This document shows positions 27,230-40,132 of a DNA stretch of 64,000 nt, piece after piece (position 1 is the stretch's first letter; the number at the start of each line of letters is the position of its first letter). Both the position numbers and the translations under genes were made by a program. A model generated the notes under the pieces. That model searched no databases and was not told the DNA's origin. It saw nothing but the letters and a program-made list of their open reading frames with translations. Origin of the DNA: Fasciolopsis buskii. Taxonomy: Eukaryota; Platyhelminthes; Trematoda; Plagiorchiida; Fasciolidae. The stretch lies in NCBI GenBank assembly GCA_008360955.1, contig LUCM01000577.1:82068-146067 (forward strand), written 5' to 3'.

Positions 27230-30200
27230 TAAAGAATCAATGGTAATCCCCTCGCATCGCGCAAAGACGGCATCCACCAATTCGAATGCTGCTATGCAAG
27301 TGTAACACATACACGTTTGGAAAATGGCACGCAATCTTTTACAGCGAGTCAGTACTCGTCATTTTCTTTCTTGATTTAATCGGGGATATCCTAATCTTTT
27401 TCTATGTGATGGTCACATTTCATGAGGTGGTAACACGTGTCGCAGGCATCGATTTGAATGCCAGTGGTTCCATAGCGGCAACCTACAACTTGCTACTCAA
27501 CATTTTCACTGGAATTAATATTACATTCGAAAATCGAGTGATTTTTCCTAAATATGCGAATGCAAAAACACAAAATTTCCAATGTAAAACAGCAGTCAAT
27601 TTGCCGGTGTAAGTAGGCGTCCAGAAATATTCACAGGATTGCTATTCACTGGAAATGCCATATGGTTACAAATACTTCTATGTTTGCTGAATGTTTCCTC
27701 GAGATTTAGACAAAACAGTTTTTGACCGACGAGGTTTTTAACCAAAGCAAAGTTCAACCGTATTAACTGGAGCGTGGGATTTTTGCCAAAAACCATCAAT
27801 TTGATTTCTGTTATGCGATAGAAATGCTAAGCGAATTTTACTTCCCTTTTCGAATGGTATTCTGGAGAACAGTTTTTTGATGTTTGAGGGAACAGTGAGC
27901 TTTAAAATTAATAACGAACACGTTTTTTGAATTTAATTTTGGTGCCAATTTTTCCAGTTTATTCATGTTTCTGCAACTTTCCCATTCTGCATGTTTTGTT
28001 CACAAAACCGATGAAAATACTATGAGGCAATACGGATAAGCGAACTACAACTGATCACTTCAGCCAACGTTCTTAATGAGCAGTCTAAAGGTAGGCAAAA
28101 GAGCAAACCTGACGGCAGTCCGGAAAAAGACAATCCCAATCTGGCATTCGCATAAGAACAACAGAGAATGGTTTAGTGGACCATATTGTAGGATCAGCGT
28201 TGTATAAGGCTGAAACATGTTAGTTTTCGTCCCAGATTCACTTGGTGTGAAGAAAACTTCTGTTTTAATTCAATTCAGAATCCCCCACAGATCGGTTTAT
28301 CGTACAGAAAAGTTAGATTGCCTCCGTATGCTCTTTCATTCTTACGTTTCACCTAATTTGCCGCATATTTTAAAGGCAAGATTGCAACTGCTGTTTTGAA
28401 ATATTTTATTGTTCACATCAATAAAAAAGCCCGATTTAAAAATGTGCTATTTCGTTGCTGAGTTCTCAGATCTCAACCCTGCGTCTCTTCTATTAAAGTG
28501 CAGAATGAAATGAAAACAATGTGCCCTTGTCTGAATTCATTACATTTACTTACTGACAAAGAGTGTAGATGGCAAAGAGTGAGGAAAGAAGAAATAAATA
28601 AATAAAATAATAATGAGATTCTGCTTGAAAACGCAGGACATCCTAAAAACCGCACATAGGTTTTCGGTAAACATGATGCTTTGGCCAACAATCTGAATGT
28701 ACGAGTTTTTCTGAAAAAACTGAGGGTTTTTTTGTTTTTTTGTTTTTCTAAGGTACTTTCTTGAAAGCGTCAAATGTGTTTGTGACAATGAAATCATGTA
28801 TCGTTTTTTCTATTTTTAAAGGAACGTGCCAATTGCATTAAATGCTGTGCCAGATATTTATTATCAATTTTTTGTGTCAAACAGCTATAGTTAATCTATT
28901 GTTCATTACTGATTAAACATATTTGAAATTCTTTCGTTATTATTCTCGAAAGTTTTCTCTCACTTGTGGTATGAATCGCAAATGACCCCAACCAATCGAA
29001 TGATAAATAAAATGGTGGTCAAATTTTCACACACTTGAATTCCAGTTGGAAAAACGATCGCCTTTTCAGAATTTGCCAAATTTGTCAGAATTTTTTCAAA
29101 CTATTTCACTTTGTGCTTCCTGTCCTATACCGAATCTTGATTGTATGCCCTTGGCGAACATAATTGTATTTCTGCCAAATGACCATTGAAAACCCGAGAT
29201 GCCCTGTTTGATCGCAATCCAGTTATGAATGTCACCAGCCCGGCCGTTGAAGTACATTTTATTGAACTTTAGAACTGTCCTTTTTGAACTGATTGAAAAT
29301 CCCATTCTCATCTAATTTAATTATGACACCATATATTCTGTTGTGCGGGCACCATCAACGATTTCCCGCCTGTGTTTGTCTTCTTAAGGGATTTATTATG
29401 CGCCTTTAGAATCAAATTTAGAAAACTAGGGATTTTGTTATTTTCTTGTAAAAATTACAGTTACTTTGTCGTCGTTTTTTCCACATTAAATTGCTCTTGC
29501 AGAAAATTTCGCAAATCGGAGCAAAATATTTCATTATTCCGCATGGTCCATTGTCAGGTGAACAGATTTAATTGATCCGCACGAAATGAAGTCTGCGTTG
29601 TTTGTTTTAAAGAAAATCTGAGAAATATAATTCTACTATCAAATCTATGTGGTCCAGCGGTTGTCCTCAGTCACCAATAATGTCGGTACTTCTGTTTTGT
29701 TCTTAGTTCTAATCAGAAGCAAAATGAATGATAGAAATGCCCAAGTTGTACAATGAATGGAAGAAGTTTGGTCGTAGGGTTGGCGAAACTATTGTGCCTC
29801 ATCGAAAGCGATGGTGACCTTCTATCCTCCGTTTGTCCCGTGGACAGGCACAGTCAGTCAGTTAGAAAAATGAGGTTCAAAGGTGCATTTATTCTTTGTC
29901 TCATGGCTGTGCACTGCAGACATGATCACCTTCACCTCTGATCAAAAACAAAAAAAATCAATGTGAATAAAACATGTGCTTTGAAAAACGCTTAGCCTGT
30001 CGGCTAACTTCTACTAAGTGTTCCCAAAGCATATATAGATTCTGGTATGCGATTCGAACCTTAGTAATACACGTTTATTTCGTAAAACAACTGTAGGTTT
30101 TCACCCTTTTTCTTCTACTTCCGCAGCATTTCGGCTTATATAGTCACCTAAAATTAAGGTAATGATAACAACTCAGTAACTCATCTCTAATGGAGTTTGA

Positions 30201-31779
30201 TTGAAATCTTTGGAGGAAGCAGCGCAAGACAGCCGTTGATTAAATGGACAGAAATGAAGGCTTTTAACTGGTTTTCCGTGAATCGCAAATTTTTAAGGAA
30301 TGCTTGGAAAATTAACAAGCGTCAATTGTTCTATGCACTGGTGATAAGCGCATAGAACAGCGAAACGTGTTTTGAGTTGGTTAGGATGAATAATAAAAAT
30401 TGGGCTCTGTTTTTCCCAGTTTTGATTTCTTTGTCCCAAGCGGTTGTGACAAGCGTTCATTGATTAAAAGTTATGAAGTTTCAAACAGAAAATTCCTTGG
30501 ATTTTACGGCAAATCTGTTTATTCCAATCTTGATCCTTTGGTTACTTTCGTCGACGATGAGAGGACAGTGGGGCAGCCTAATACCTGCTCGTAAATGAGA
30601 GATACAAACCAATGTGTTTCAACGGAAATTTACGTGAACAAATTTTCCGGACTATCCGCTTGCAGCGAAATCTGAATAAAATTTGCTTTCAAAGAATGGT
30701 TATTTTCCGAAACATTTTGCTACTGTTAGCAGCTATTTCATTCCACAACAGCCACACTTGTTTGATACGTTCTCGCACACAGTCCTTATACAACCTCATT
30801 TCCTCCTTTGACATTACAATCAATCAGCGCAAACCCTCTCCTGCATAGAAATACAATAACCGATAAGCATGCTTTTTAGATCTACCGGATATCCTCTGCT
30901 CAACGTTGGTAATGTATTATCCCATCGAATGACAGAATAAATTGATAGTTTCATGCACCGGTGAAAATGATGATCAGAGAAAAAGGGCTAGTACATCCAG
31001 TGAGATAAAATGACTCAAACAGGAATCACGACTTACTAAAATATTTATCAACTTAAAAAATATCAAATAAAATATAGAAGGCAACTTTTAATTCCGAATA
31101 AAAATGATAACATTATTCATCGCAAGATAATTCTGTTCATCTCTGCACCGTTGTTCAATGCAAGTTTTTTCTGCTACAATCTTTCATTGTTCTTCTATGG
31201 TTTGTCTGCATAGCATATCAGATTCAACAATATGTGACTAATGCAATAATGTATGACAATCACAATTGGATATATACATGGTGTAACATGTGAAATAAAG
31301 TCGATCACTCCGATGGGAAGAATTTACTGTTGTCGAGGAGATGAGAGCTCGCAAGATACTGCAGTCCAGAGAAATAACTAAGAGATACTGGGAGAGCAAA
31401 TTATTACAAGGGGAGTCGTTGTTCCTTATGCTGAATTCCAAGTGTTTATACGAATAAAATGTTCCGAAAGGTTTTATGGCTATTTGAGCTAATTTGCAAT
31501 AATGAAGACCAAAATGGAGAACAATTTGAAAATCGTCATGATGTGGCTTCGTTTCCCATCAGTTTTGCACATCTTTGTAGGATTAGAGGTACGCGGTCAT
31601 GAGGTGAACAGTAAATCTAGCGGGTTCAAGACAATTCAGTAATTTTTCATATTAACTGTGGGATTTAAAACGAAAATAAGACGCGAATTTCGTTGTACCC
31701 TATGGATGAAGATCAACCTGGTCGGTATTCGTAGAAGGAAATAGTGTTTTCATGAGACCACTTACCAGTTGATGTCAGC
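27230..31779. other. Unassigned stretch
   Basis: AT-rich with simple-sequence tracts near 28.6 kb. The frame at 27286-27612 on plus (108 codons) is hydrophobic but has no family signature. A lone B-box-like GGTTCGAATC on minus near 30055 has no matching A-box. No gene supported. Confidence 0.35.
28592..28616. repeat. Short (AAAT)n tract
   Basis: AAATAAATAAATAAAATAAT: a few AAAT units with one extra A, a simple-sequence tract. A T-rich run with G interruptions lies nearby at 28725-28747. Confidence 0.85.
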
Positions 31780-31835
31780 TTACAATTGACGATTCCTAAC
31801 AAAGATAAAACAGCTGCACAGTGCTTCCACGATCT
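31780..31835 (+). repeat. Type I SINE-like body fragment (copy e)
   Basis: Carries GATTCCTAACAAAGATAAAA, CAGCTGCACAGTGCTTCCA, matching the 3' body of copies a, b and d. No convincing A-box or B-box precedes it, so it is a 5'-truncated or decayed copy. Confidence 0.5.
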
Positions 31836-34800
31836 CTTAATGATGAGCTGATTGTTAATACCATACGGCGGATAATTCTGTGGAAACGTGTAATCTCTTT
31901 TTCCAATAAAAAACAATTAACCAAACTCTGCTCGAAATGTTCGAAACATTCGTCGTACTAGACCTACTTGTAGAGCAGTCATTTGCAGGAGTGGATCGAT
32001 TGCGCTAGCCCCAGGTGGTCATGCAAATAAGAAGCGATTAATTTCAATGTTTTCAAATGGCTAATTTTACGAAGCCGTTGACAACCTGCCCAGTTAATCT
32101 ACAGTGTTCAGGCCCTAGCAGAAGAGCACTTCTGACAATACCTTACTAGGTTGAAATCTTTGTACAAACCCTTAAAGTCACTAGTTGAACAATTTCGCAC
32201 AATATTATCCTGTTATTTCGACTAAGCCGATTCAGTGATAAAATTTCTGATTCGACGAACACGGATTCTGAAGCTTATGGGATTGTACAAAGGCCTAAAT
32301 AAATATTTTCACTTTACCACATTTGATTTTTCAGAATTCTCTATTGTCTACTGAAGCAACATACATAGACTTCATATTTTATCAACTTCGCATCTAATGA
32401 ATTTGATTTCCGTAATGGTTGCAAAAAGATCAAATTGCATCTTGAAGCTTCTACGAAGTCCACAATTAGGTGGTTCAATAGCAGTAAAATAAATAAATAT
32501 TTAAATGACATCATTCTGGAATCTTTTTATTTTCCAAATTTAATTTTCTTGTTGCATGCCCTACACATCAGAGCAGATGAAGGAATACGTTTCAGAACCC
32601 TAAATGTCCACTCCAATGCAAAGAGGTGAAAGGTAACAGACAGCGAATGGAGAAAAACCACTTAAGTTTTCAATAAATCATGGATTACATAATATCGTGG
32701 CATCCACGAGGCGGATGAGCTTTGTGAGGATTTTGCAATTTTTAGTGTTTATTAGTACAATTGCAAATAGCTTTACAAAGCGGGCTGGCAGTTCACATGT
32801 CAGGACGACGAATTTTTCAGATTTTGGTTAGAACAGGTTCGGCGGTGCACTGAACCAAATTTATCAAAAGTCTAAATTTAAATACCGTCGAAAACATCTG
32901 CGTGAAGTGATTCATTTAAGCAACGGTAAACCCAACCACATTCCACCACACACAAGACCCATCAACGTGACCTATTCTGGTCTGTTGTCGGAAAGTTGGC
33001 TTCTACTTTACTGTGTCCGAAATTTGCAAAAATAATCCGTCAATTAGATCTCTGGTTTTTGTATAAATTAAATGGGCGGTTTTCCACCAGTAGAAATTAA
33101 AACTCCATTTTTGACAACTGACTTTCCAGTACAGGCCGCGAGTGAGTAAGCAGTCATCCGTTGATTAGAAGCGTAAACTCACGTTATCCGTCTTGAATTG
33201 AAAGTTAGCTGAGAGTGGCACAGTTGTACGCGCATTTGTATTATTGCTCTTGCAATCTTTCACTAAAAAACAAAAATACTATAACTGAAACACTCTGAAT
33301 TTACTTGAAATAACTGCTTGTTAGGTATTAATCAAGTCAGCAGTGTTCAGTAACGTTCACGTTTTGTTCGCCCTGTTGAACTGAACTCTATAGTCCAAGT
33401 AAAATGAACTGTCAAAGTCTCTGAGATACGGGGTTTGAGATGGTCTTAACGATTAGATTTCAGCCAAGGAAGTCGAATTATCGAAATTACCAGTCTACAA
33501 TGGCTAGTAATTTTGTGACTCGCCGCTTCGTTACTATAGTATTTATGGGTTTGTTCGTTCCAGGTGATTTTAAACGCGGTATTCATAATTGACTGGCCAA
33601 CAGAACTTTAGTCCTTCATGAATGATATCGGCTGAATTTGCTTCCTTCTGCTGGAAATTGCGCGAGATCCTACTGGACAAATCCTCGACCTAGTATGGCG
33701 TAATCGTTGGTCAAAGCAGGCTATTGTCGCTTGTGTGCTTATGATTTGTAGCTGCCTTACGCAGATCAGGTGATGTAATAGCACCGTGTCTTGATTGCGA
33801 ACTTAAGGTTGAACACTATCGATAGAAAAACAAGAATTTTTTCTACAACTTTCGAACTGACTTGATGTGGAAAATTTATCGGGTTTTTATTCGAGTTGGT
33901 AATTTGTGACAACCAGTAGTCGTGTCACAGCATTCCCATGTAAATGTTTCGGGATAAACCAGGACAATATTTTCGCTATAAAATTAAGGATAGTGAAGTT
34001 ACAGAGGCAGCTTTTATGGACTTACTGAATACTAACCTAAGACTCGTATAATTAACCGTTCGTCAAACCTGTGCAGAAACCACACTAATCACCGTAACCG
34101 AAAGCCAGTGAATATGATATGTTCTGCATTTAGCCTACAACTCGATTTCAATTCTTAGCAGCGTGACATAAAGTGGTCTCGTCGTCCCATAGGCACGCGT
34201 GTACGAAAGGGAGGGAGAGAGACAGACAGCAATGTCAGAAAAAAAGTGAAGGAACAAAAGCGAGTTCCGGGAATACCACATTCATTCTGACAACTCTTAG
34301 ATTGTGTGGGTCAATCACTCGTTCTGTTCCTCACTCGTCATCCTTCTCTTCCGGACGAAACTGTGTCTGCATATGCCCAACAGCAATCATTATGAATCTT
34401 TGTTGTGACAAAAAGACATACCTGGGAATAGGGTGCAAAACTAGATTCGTCGCATACTGCCAACGATCCACTGCCCTGTCGTATATCTGTGTCGTTAGAT
34501 GCGGATCTGATGCATTTTCTTGCTCGAAGTGGGTGATTTTGAATAGGTTAAATAAGAAAATCACGGCAACCGAAATTACTGAAATTCAGCAAGACGAAAT
34601 TATCAAACAGGAATTAAGTCAATATACGTTCCCCGAAAATTCCAAGTCGGTAAGAATAAGATTTTAAAAAATGGCTTTCAACGTACGCCTGCCATGTCTG
34701 TCAACATCAGCTAAAGTCCCTCCGAAACGAGGAATAACAAGTGAGTTGGCAAAAATAGCCTGCTGTTTTCGGTGCTAATATCAAGTGCATAAAAATGTGG

Positions 34801-36279
34801 ACATCGTGACCATAAATGGAGGGTTAAACTAAACTTGGTTTGAGAGAACACAATAAAAAGCCCCACAGAATCACAGGCAATAGGGCTCATTAGGGAGCAG
34901 AGTACTTTTCCATTCTTCTTCGGATATACGCTTGCAAACCCTGGGATCTCTGACTAAGTGGAGAATCAAAATTTCAAAATAATATTCTCAAGGGATACGT
35001 GAAGGTATAACCTACGTGGACGGTGACAGATAGGCTATCTTAACCACCGATTTCAAAACATCCGAGCTCGTCGTTCATTTCTAAGAACCAGTGGGTCTAT
35101 TGCATAGGACGGCGGTTGGATTTTGTTCTGTTCCGAAGAAATATGTGTTATTGAATAACCTTTTGTTGCGGAAGATGTGGGACTTCATAAATAAATAAAG
35201 AATTGTGACAAAACGAAAATGATCGAATGTCTGATGAAAAGTTGAATTTACATGGTATAGATTTGGGTCAATTCCAAATTCACAAAACAAGCTTTGTGCA
35301 AGTGATATACTGAAACATCTCTATGGGTCTTTCTGCTGGTTTTTCTAGGTCAAAAATTCCACGTAATAGGCATGGCACTGGAATCCAGAACAGCGGCAAA
35401 CGTTTAATGTTTTTTCACCAATCGAAAGAGTTAAGATTTATTTTCCATTATTGGGTGATTATATCCCTCAGTCCTTCAATTGCAACGATTCATTCTAAAG
35501 TGGAAAGTTTTGCAGTTTCTTATAAAAATTGATGGTTTACTTTTGCAAACAGATGGGAAGAATTCGTTTGAATCAAGCAGATTAAACAACACTGTTCGTT
35601 AATTTCAATGTTAATCATGTGCGATGCCCACGGAGGCGTCTATATAAACTGTAAGTGTTGTGACCGAAGGAAGTTTTTCAGAAAGATAAATGCCCAAACC
35701 CACATTCCCAGAGAAGTTAACGTTAAACGGATTGGTGAAATCCCTCTAGGGTATCCGATGGTAGTGAAACAGTGGCTCATAATGATCAGGTGGCCTGAAT
35801 GTCTGTTATCTCAAAGTGGACCACAGATCAGAATTCCACTTTGATGGCAGCCGGCCTGTTGTCACACCTAACCTGCAAAGAACTAATGTGATTTTATTTT
35901 ATTCGGGGTTTATTGAGACAACATTACAAGTTCCTGTATCTTCTTTCATCGGATTCCGAATGCTGTGGGATATACATCTGCTGTACTCGAGCAAAATGAC
36001 TTTTTAAAAGTGAGTAACATCTGAGGAACTCATTATATATATATATATGGTGTACATTGTTATTTCATTAATAAAGGATGCGGAAGATAACAGATTAAAA
36101 AAAGATTGGAAGCCAATCAAAGTTGAGGAACATTTTGAACGCAAAAATGGAGGCTGTCAGTGGTTAACTGTTGTCGTTTCGGCACTGCAATTTCAGATAA
36201 ACTAGGCAGCCGCACACAGTTGAAAAATCCAAATCTCAACTTCAATGGATCAAAGCAATAGTGGAATAAATCAATTAGC
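31836..36279. other. Unassigned stretch with two weak protein-like relics
   Basis: Holds a possible LINE endonuclease relic at 33640-33770 on plus and a possible kelch-like exon at 34422-34522 on minus (both in findings). The 164-codon plus frame at 34173-34667 overlaps the latter on the opposite strand and has no recognisable domain. The remainder is featureless. Confidence 0.35.
36034..36048. repeat. Short (TA)n tract
   Basis: About 15 bases of alternating TA, a minor microsatellite. Confidence 0.9.
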
Positions 36280-36465
36280 GCTAGCAGTTTTTTATTTTTA
36301 CTTTCTTTATTATTGAAATAACAATTTGCATCCTTTTGCAAGAAGCGGGCCGAGGCCAGCAGAAGGCCGCCAGGTGGGGAAGTTGACCGGCGGTGGGAGG
36401 ATTCGAACCCGCAACCTTCACGTCTAAACTCCACGACATTATCCGCCTAGCCACTGCCGGTCATT
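36280..36465 (-). repeat. tRNA-derived SINE, type III, with A-rich tail
   Basis: On the minus strand a tRNA-like head (36462-36385) has the A-box TGGCTAGGCGG, an exact B-box GGGTTCGAATCC (36410-36399), and GACCGGC/GCCGGTC 7-bp complementary ends at 36462-36456 and 36391-36385. A GC-rich body follows (about 36384-36340), then an A-rich 3' tail (AATAATAAAGAAAGTAAAAA, ending about 36285). Head, body and A-rich tail in this order are the hallmark of a SINE. Target-site duplications were not obvious. A 105-codon minus frame over this region is a by-product. Confidence 0.7.
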
Positions 36466-37474
36466 AAAAGAATCGTCGGATATTAAATTTCTTAATTTTG
36501 TCTCTGCTCTTTTCCTCCTCGAAAATGTGATCTTGGAATACGGTTTCTACTCCACGCCCTTTTTTGTCTGCTTTTCTAATCCGTCGGACTATCAGGAAGC
36601 ACGTAGCCATTATTCTTGTTGTCACACTTTGATCTTTGTGATCAAGTCTAGTTCAGTTTCCAACACGCCCGTCGAGACGCGAAAACAATAAACCTTGCAT
36701 CTCACAATAACTGGGGCGGGTGGTGGGTTAATCAAATAAAGCACTGGATATGATCGGTGCCATGGCTCAGGATTTGTCCAATAGTGCCCACTCTTGTCTG
36801 ATTCTCATTCCCTATCACACTCTGCGTTACACTTGTCAGTACGTTGAATCACATATCAGATGTTATGCTTACTTCTCAGAATGAGAGAATCCGTGGACAC
36901 AGTTCATCAACCAGTTTATCACTTTAATTCAAATCCGACATTATAATTTAGGCGGTAATCTGTTGACTTCGGTCTCCCGCATCCTACTGGTTAACACTAG
37001 ATACAAACGCAGAAACACATGTGGCTTGAATGTACATCGAAAAAGCTTTCATTCAAGTTTGTTACAACAGCTTTCTGGTTAAACTGCAGATATTCGGTTT
37101 CCAATCAGCTGTCACATCAAACACATCTCTTTTCACCAATGAACGAGTGGTCCTCATATAAGTTCATCTGTCCCTTTTCCAAGTGCTCATTCTGGATGTT
37201 AGGACCGTCAAGAGTCAGTACTTGCGCAAATCTTCTCTCCTCTTTATGATGGTTTTGTGTCCGGCATTTCTCATGGATCGTTGCTCTGCATCGAGGATCC
37301 TGTCTATGTTGTTCCCTCTCTAACATCATCATGACAATATTGACATCAACCGTGAACGAAAAGCACTAAAACTCCTGACAGAGGCATAATTCTTTATGGG
37401 ACTTTTATTGTAAGTTCATTTTTAAGATTGATACATATAAGTAGTAGGTGACTGAATGTTTTCATGAAATAATT
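36466..37474. other. Unassigned stretch
   Basis: Separates the type III SINE from repeat E copy 2. Short frames on both strands at 37019-37332 overlap each other and show no domain. Confidence 0.35.
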
Positions 37475-37514
37475 CACCATGTGATATCATCGCTCAACTC
37501 ACCATAAAGAAACG

Positions 37515-37632
37515 ATGGAAGCACTGGACAGCTGTTTCATCCTTGTTAGGAATCATGAACATTGCATATGGACCGCGCCCGAACTGAGACGAGAACCCGG
37601 GACGAACGATTCTGAGTCGAACGCCTTGGCCA
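37515..37632 (-). repeat. tRNA-derived SINE-like unit, type I (copy b)
   Basis: On the minus strand it reads GGCCAAGGCGTTCGACTCAG, a B-box-like CCCGGGTTCTCG, the body GGGCGCGGTCCATATGCA, ATTCCTAACAAGGATGAAAC and CAGCTGTCCAGTGCTTCC. It is the best preserved member and is useful as a reference. It corresponds to copy a within repeat E. Confidence 0.65.
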
Positions 37633-38544
37633 TCTCATTTCCTTCGTCCATCAGTTCTAGTTTTGATTTCCCGTGGTTTGTTTGCATTAGACAACGAACG
37701 CAACTGACACTGGGCTGTCTCATCGCGCGTCACTATTCCGCGTTGTTTCGCTTGAGTTTTAGGATAATATAACCCGTATGTCATGTTTTTGCATCCTTCA
37801 GACGGGAATTCTGAAATTAATTGATGTTGCACTGAATAGTCACGTTAAAGTTTGTTCAGCTGCCTGTCAGATGAACGATTGGTTTTAAATGAACCATACT
37901 TAAGCCTAGTCAGTCTACTGGAATTTTAGGATTGCCGTAAGGATATTATTACAAGTACCAACTCAGTGAGTATGACAGAGATAGTATGGAAAGTGCGCAA
38001 ACTGCTGATGGCCAAATTCTAACTAAACAACCTTTCATATCAATCGAATTGTAGCTGCACATCTAGTCTGAAAAAAGGAATTGATAAATGAAATCCATTG
38101 ATGGAACATCCTCAATCAATGAATCATTTCAAACCAGAGTCATTTATTGCCATAAGTTCCATGTCATCATTAAACCAGATTTTCCAGTTTTCGATTCATA
38201 TGCAAATGCATTTCAAGTTTTTCTATCCCGTCGGATTACACTAGTTTGTACACGCTGTCTATTCCGGTTGAGCTCATCACTTGGTCGAAACATCGTTTGT
38301 TCAAACCCACTTACCCAACATGGTGTAGGAACCAACTCTTCCAAAAGCCCAGCAACAACATCACCAACGAGCCAAGGCAAGTAAATTGCACGCGTGTTAA
38401 CATTTGTTTTTCAAAGAATAATCATAAGTCTAGAGGCATTTGAACTCATAAATCTGTTTGGAAATCCAGCCACTATTTGATGCATGGAAACATCGGTAAC
38501 TTAGAAAAAATTCACAACTTGCCATTAAGAAAACAGAATCACTG

Positions 38545-38655
38545 TTCATCTTTGTTTGTCATGTTAGAAATCAATCAGAATGCGTAATCGCCGCCTCCAA
38601 ACTAGGACTACAGCGACCGATTTGGAGTCAAGCGCCCTGGCTATTACGATGGCTG
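38545..38655 (-). repeat. Diverged type I SINE-like unit inside repeat E (copy f)
   Basis: On the minus strand it reads ATAGCCAGGGCGCTTGACTC, then a decayed B-box area, then TTTCTAACATGACAAACAAAG and GATGAACAGTG, which match the head and body of copy b. The homologous stretch in repeat E copy 1 is about 1795-1960 on plus (CTCCAAATTCGGTTCGCTG and onwards). Confidence 0.5.
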
Positions 38656-39544
38656 GGCAAGATTCACTTGGTTCGATATAGCCATTAATCGTCAGTGATT
38701 TACAGGACCACGAGGCGTTTGCATATGTCGATTAACTCCCACCGGTAGACGACTTCGCTGCATGTAGCCTAAATACGATTGCAGCTTTAAATCCAACCTG
38801 AATAACGTGACTACTTGGTTATTATAAACAACAGTATGAGGCTAAGTATTACACAGTAGCATTCATTTCAGGCACTACTGGTGCTGCCCACTGCAGAACT
38901 TGCAGAGAGAAGCGAAGACAACAACGTATTTTAGTAGATGTCAGTCTTTGTAAGTATTCGTAAACACGTAGATGAAGTCTCCAGCAAGTTCGTTTGTTTT
39001 GACGTGAACTACTTTAAGAGAGAGGTCAAACCAAACGGGCAGCATACGTACCAAACAACTGAGTCTGATCGCATAAGAGACAAACTTGGTCACCCAAATG
39101 TTTGCTTATTCCTATACCATTGTTATTTTGCCTCATTTTATGACCAATGGAATATTATCGGTTGGAATTCTTCAGCATTTAGCCTTCAGTCTTCAGTGAC
39201 ATGAACTTTCTATCCCCGTAAAGATCGATACCGTAATATCTCAAAATAACACCCACATCGCTGATGGCCTTGAATGGTCGTTTTTCTAACTTTCGGGTCC
39301 GTGACCTCCAGCATGTTCGTCAAAACCATAGATTGCCAGGGTCTCGGTGATGAGGTCATAAAATAACCGGAGTCAAATAAAATGTTACTAGGAATAATCA
39401 ACTAATCATCAAGCTATAACGGGTTTCCGTATTAATGCTAACACGCTTTAACTAGAACCAGACATTGGTTATGTTATCCAAAATATAATAACTTCGAAGA
39501 TATCTGCTCAATAATGCTAGATTTTTAAGCATTGTGGTTCTCAC

Positions 39545-40132
39545 TAGCTTTGTACACTCGCTGTCATTTGCAGCAATCAATATACAATATCAGTTAGCGC
39601 ACGAATTTGAGAATAACGAATGGATTGAGTCCCTGTACAAACGAAAGATAACCTACTGTAGGTTGAGCGATGCGCTTCAAAACCTTTGGCCCAAATGCAA
39701 ATGGTACATCCCGTTGACTGGAAACTGATTTTTTCGGACCAGCAATCAGTCTCTGTTAGATTATCCTAATATTTCAACACGCTGCAAATTATGGTGTTGT
39801 TTTCTGCCAGTTAGTTCACTGAACTCTCTGACTTCTCCTGTACAATCGAATCCCAGCACTGCAATAAATTCCAATGAGTCACATGAGACAAATCAAACAA
39901 TGAGTTGGCGCACCCATTCGTCCATGTATTGTGCATAATTCTCAGCTGGTGTAACTTTTCCGGTCCACTGGTTCCGGCAGTGATTCATCTCCCCGTCCGA
40001 ATAGTACTATTGACAAAGATTCAGTTTTCGATTGATTCGAGCGACAAGCGTATTTGGAAGCATCCTTCAGTTTTCTCTCCAGCGCTATCTATTGAATTCA
40101 AATCTGTACTGCATGGAAATTGAGACAGTGGT
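39545..40132 (+). repeat. 588-base near-identical direct repeat, right copy
   Basis: Partner of 3207-3794. Its left part (39545-39957) is internal to repeat E copy 2, since homology with copy 1 continues beyond it to the left. This copy is therefore probably the source and the one at 3207 the derived copy. Flanks differ abruptly at both ends: ...TTCTCAC before TAGCTTTG here against ...TTCCATT there, and GTGGT followed by TCTC here against GAAC there. Confidence 0.95.

Larger units (their letters stand above)
37475..40132 (+). repeat. Long interspersed repeat E, copy 2
   Basis: Reverse-complement partner of 1-3185. It begins with a type I SINE unit in minus orientation (37515-37632), contains a second diverged SINE unit (38545-38655, minus), and ends with the segment shared almost perfectly with 3207-3794. 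Its real right boundary is unknown because copy 1 runs off the window; 40132 is only where the recent 588-base block stops. Frames within it are short and not conserved with copy 1. It may be a non-autonomous transposon family, a degenerate retroelement or an old inverted segmental duplication. Confidence 0.8.

Noticed and set aside
30045..30062. B-box-like AAGGTTCGAATCGC on minus
   Set aside because: No A-box at a tRNA-like distance and no matching copy elsewhere in the window.
34173..34667. 164-codon plus frame
   Set aside because: Longest non-receptor frame, but it has no domain and a more protein-like pattern lies on the opposite strand.
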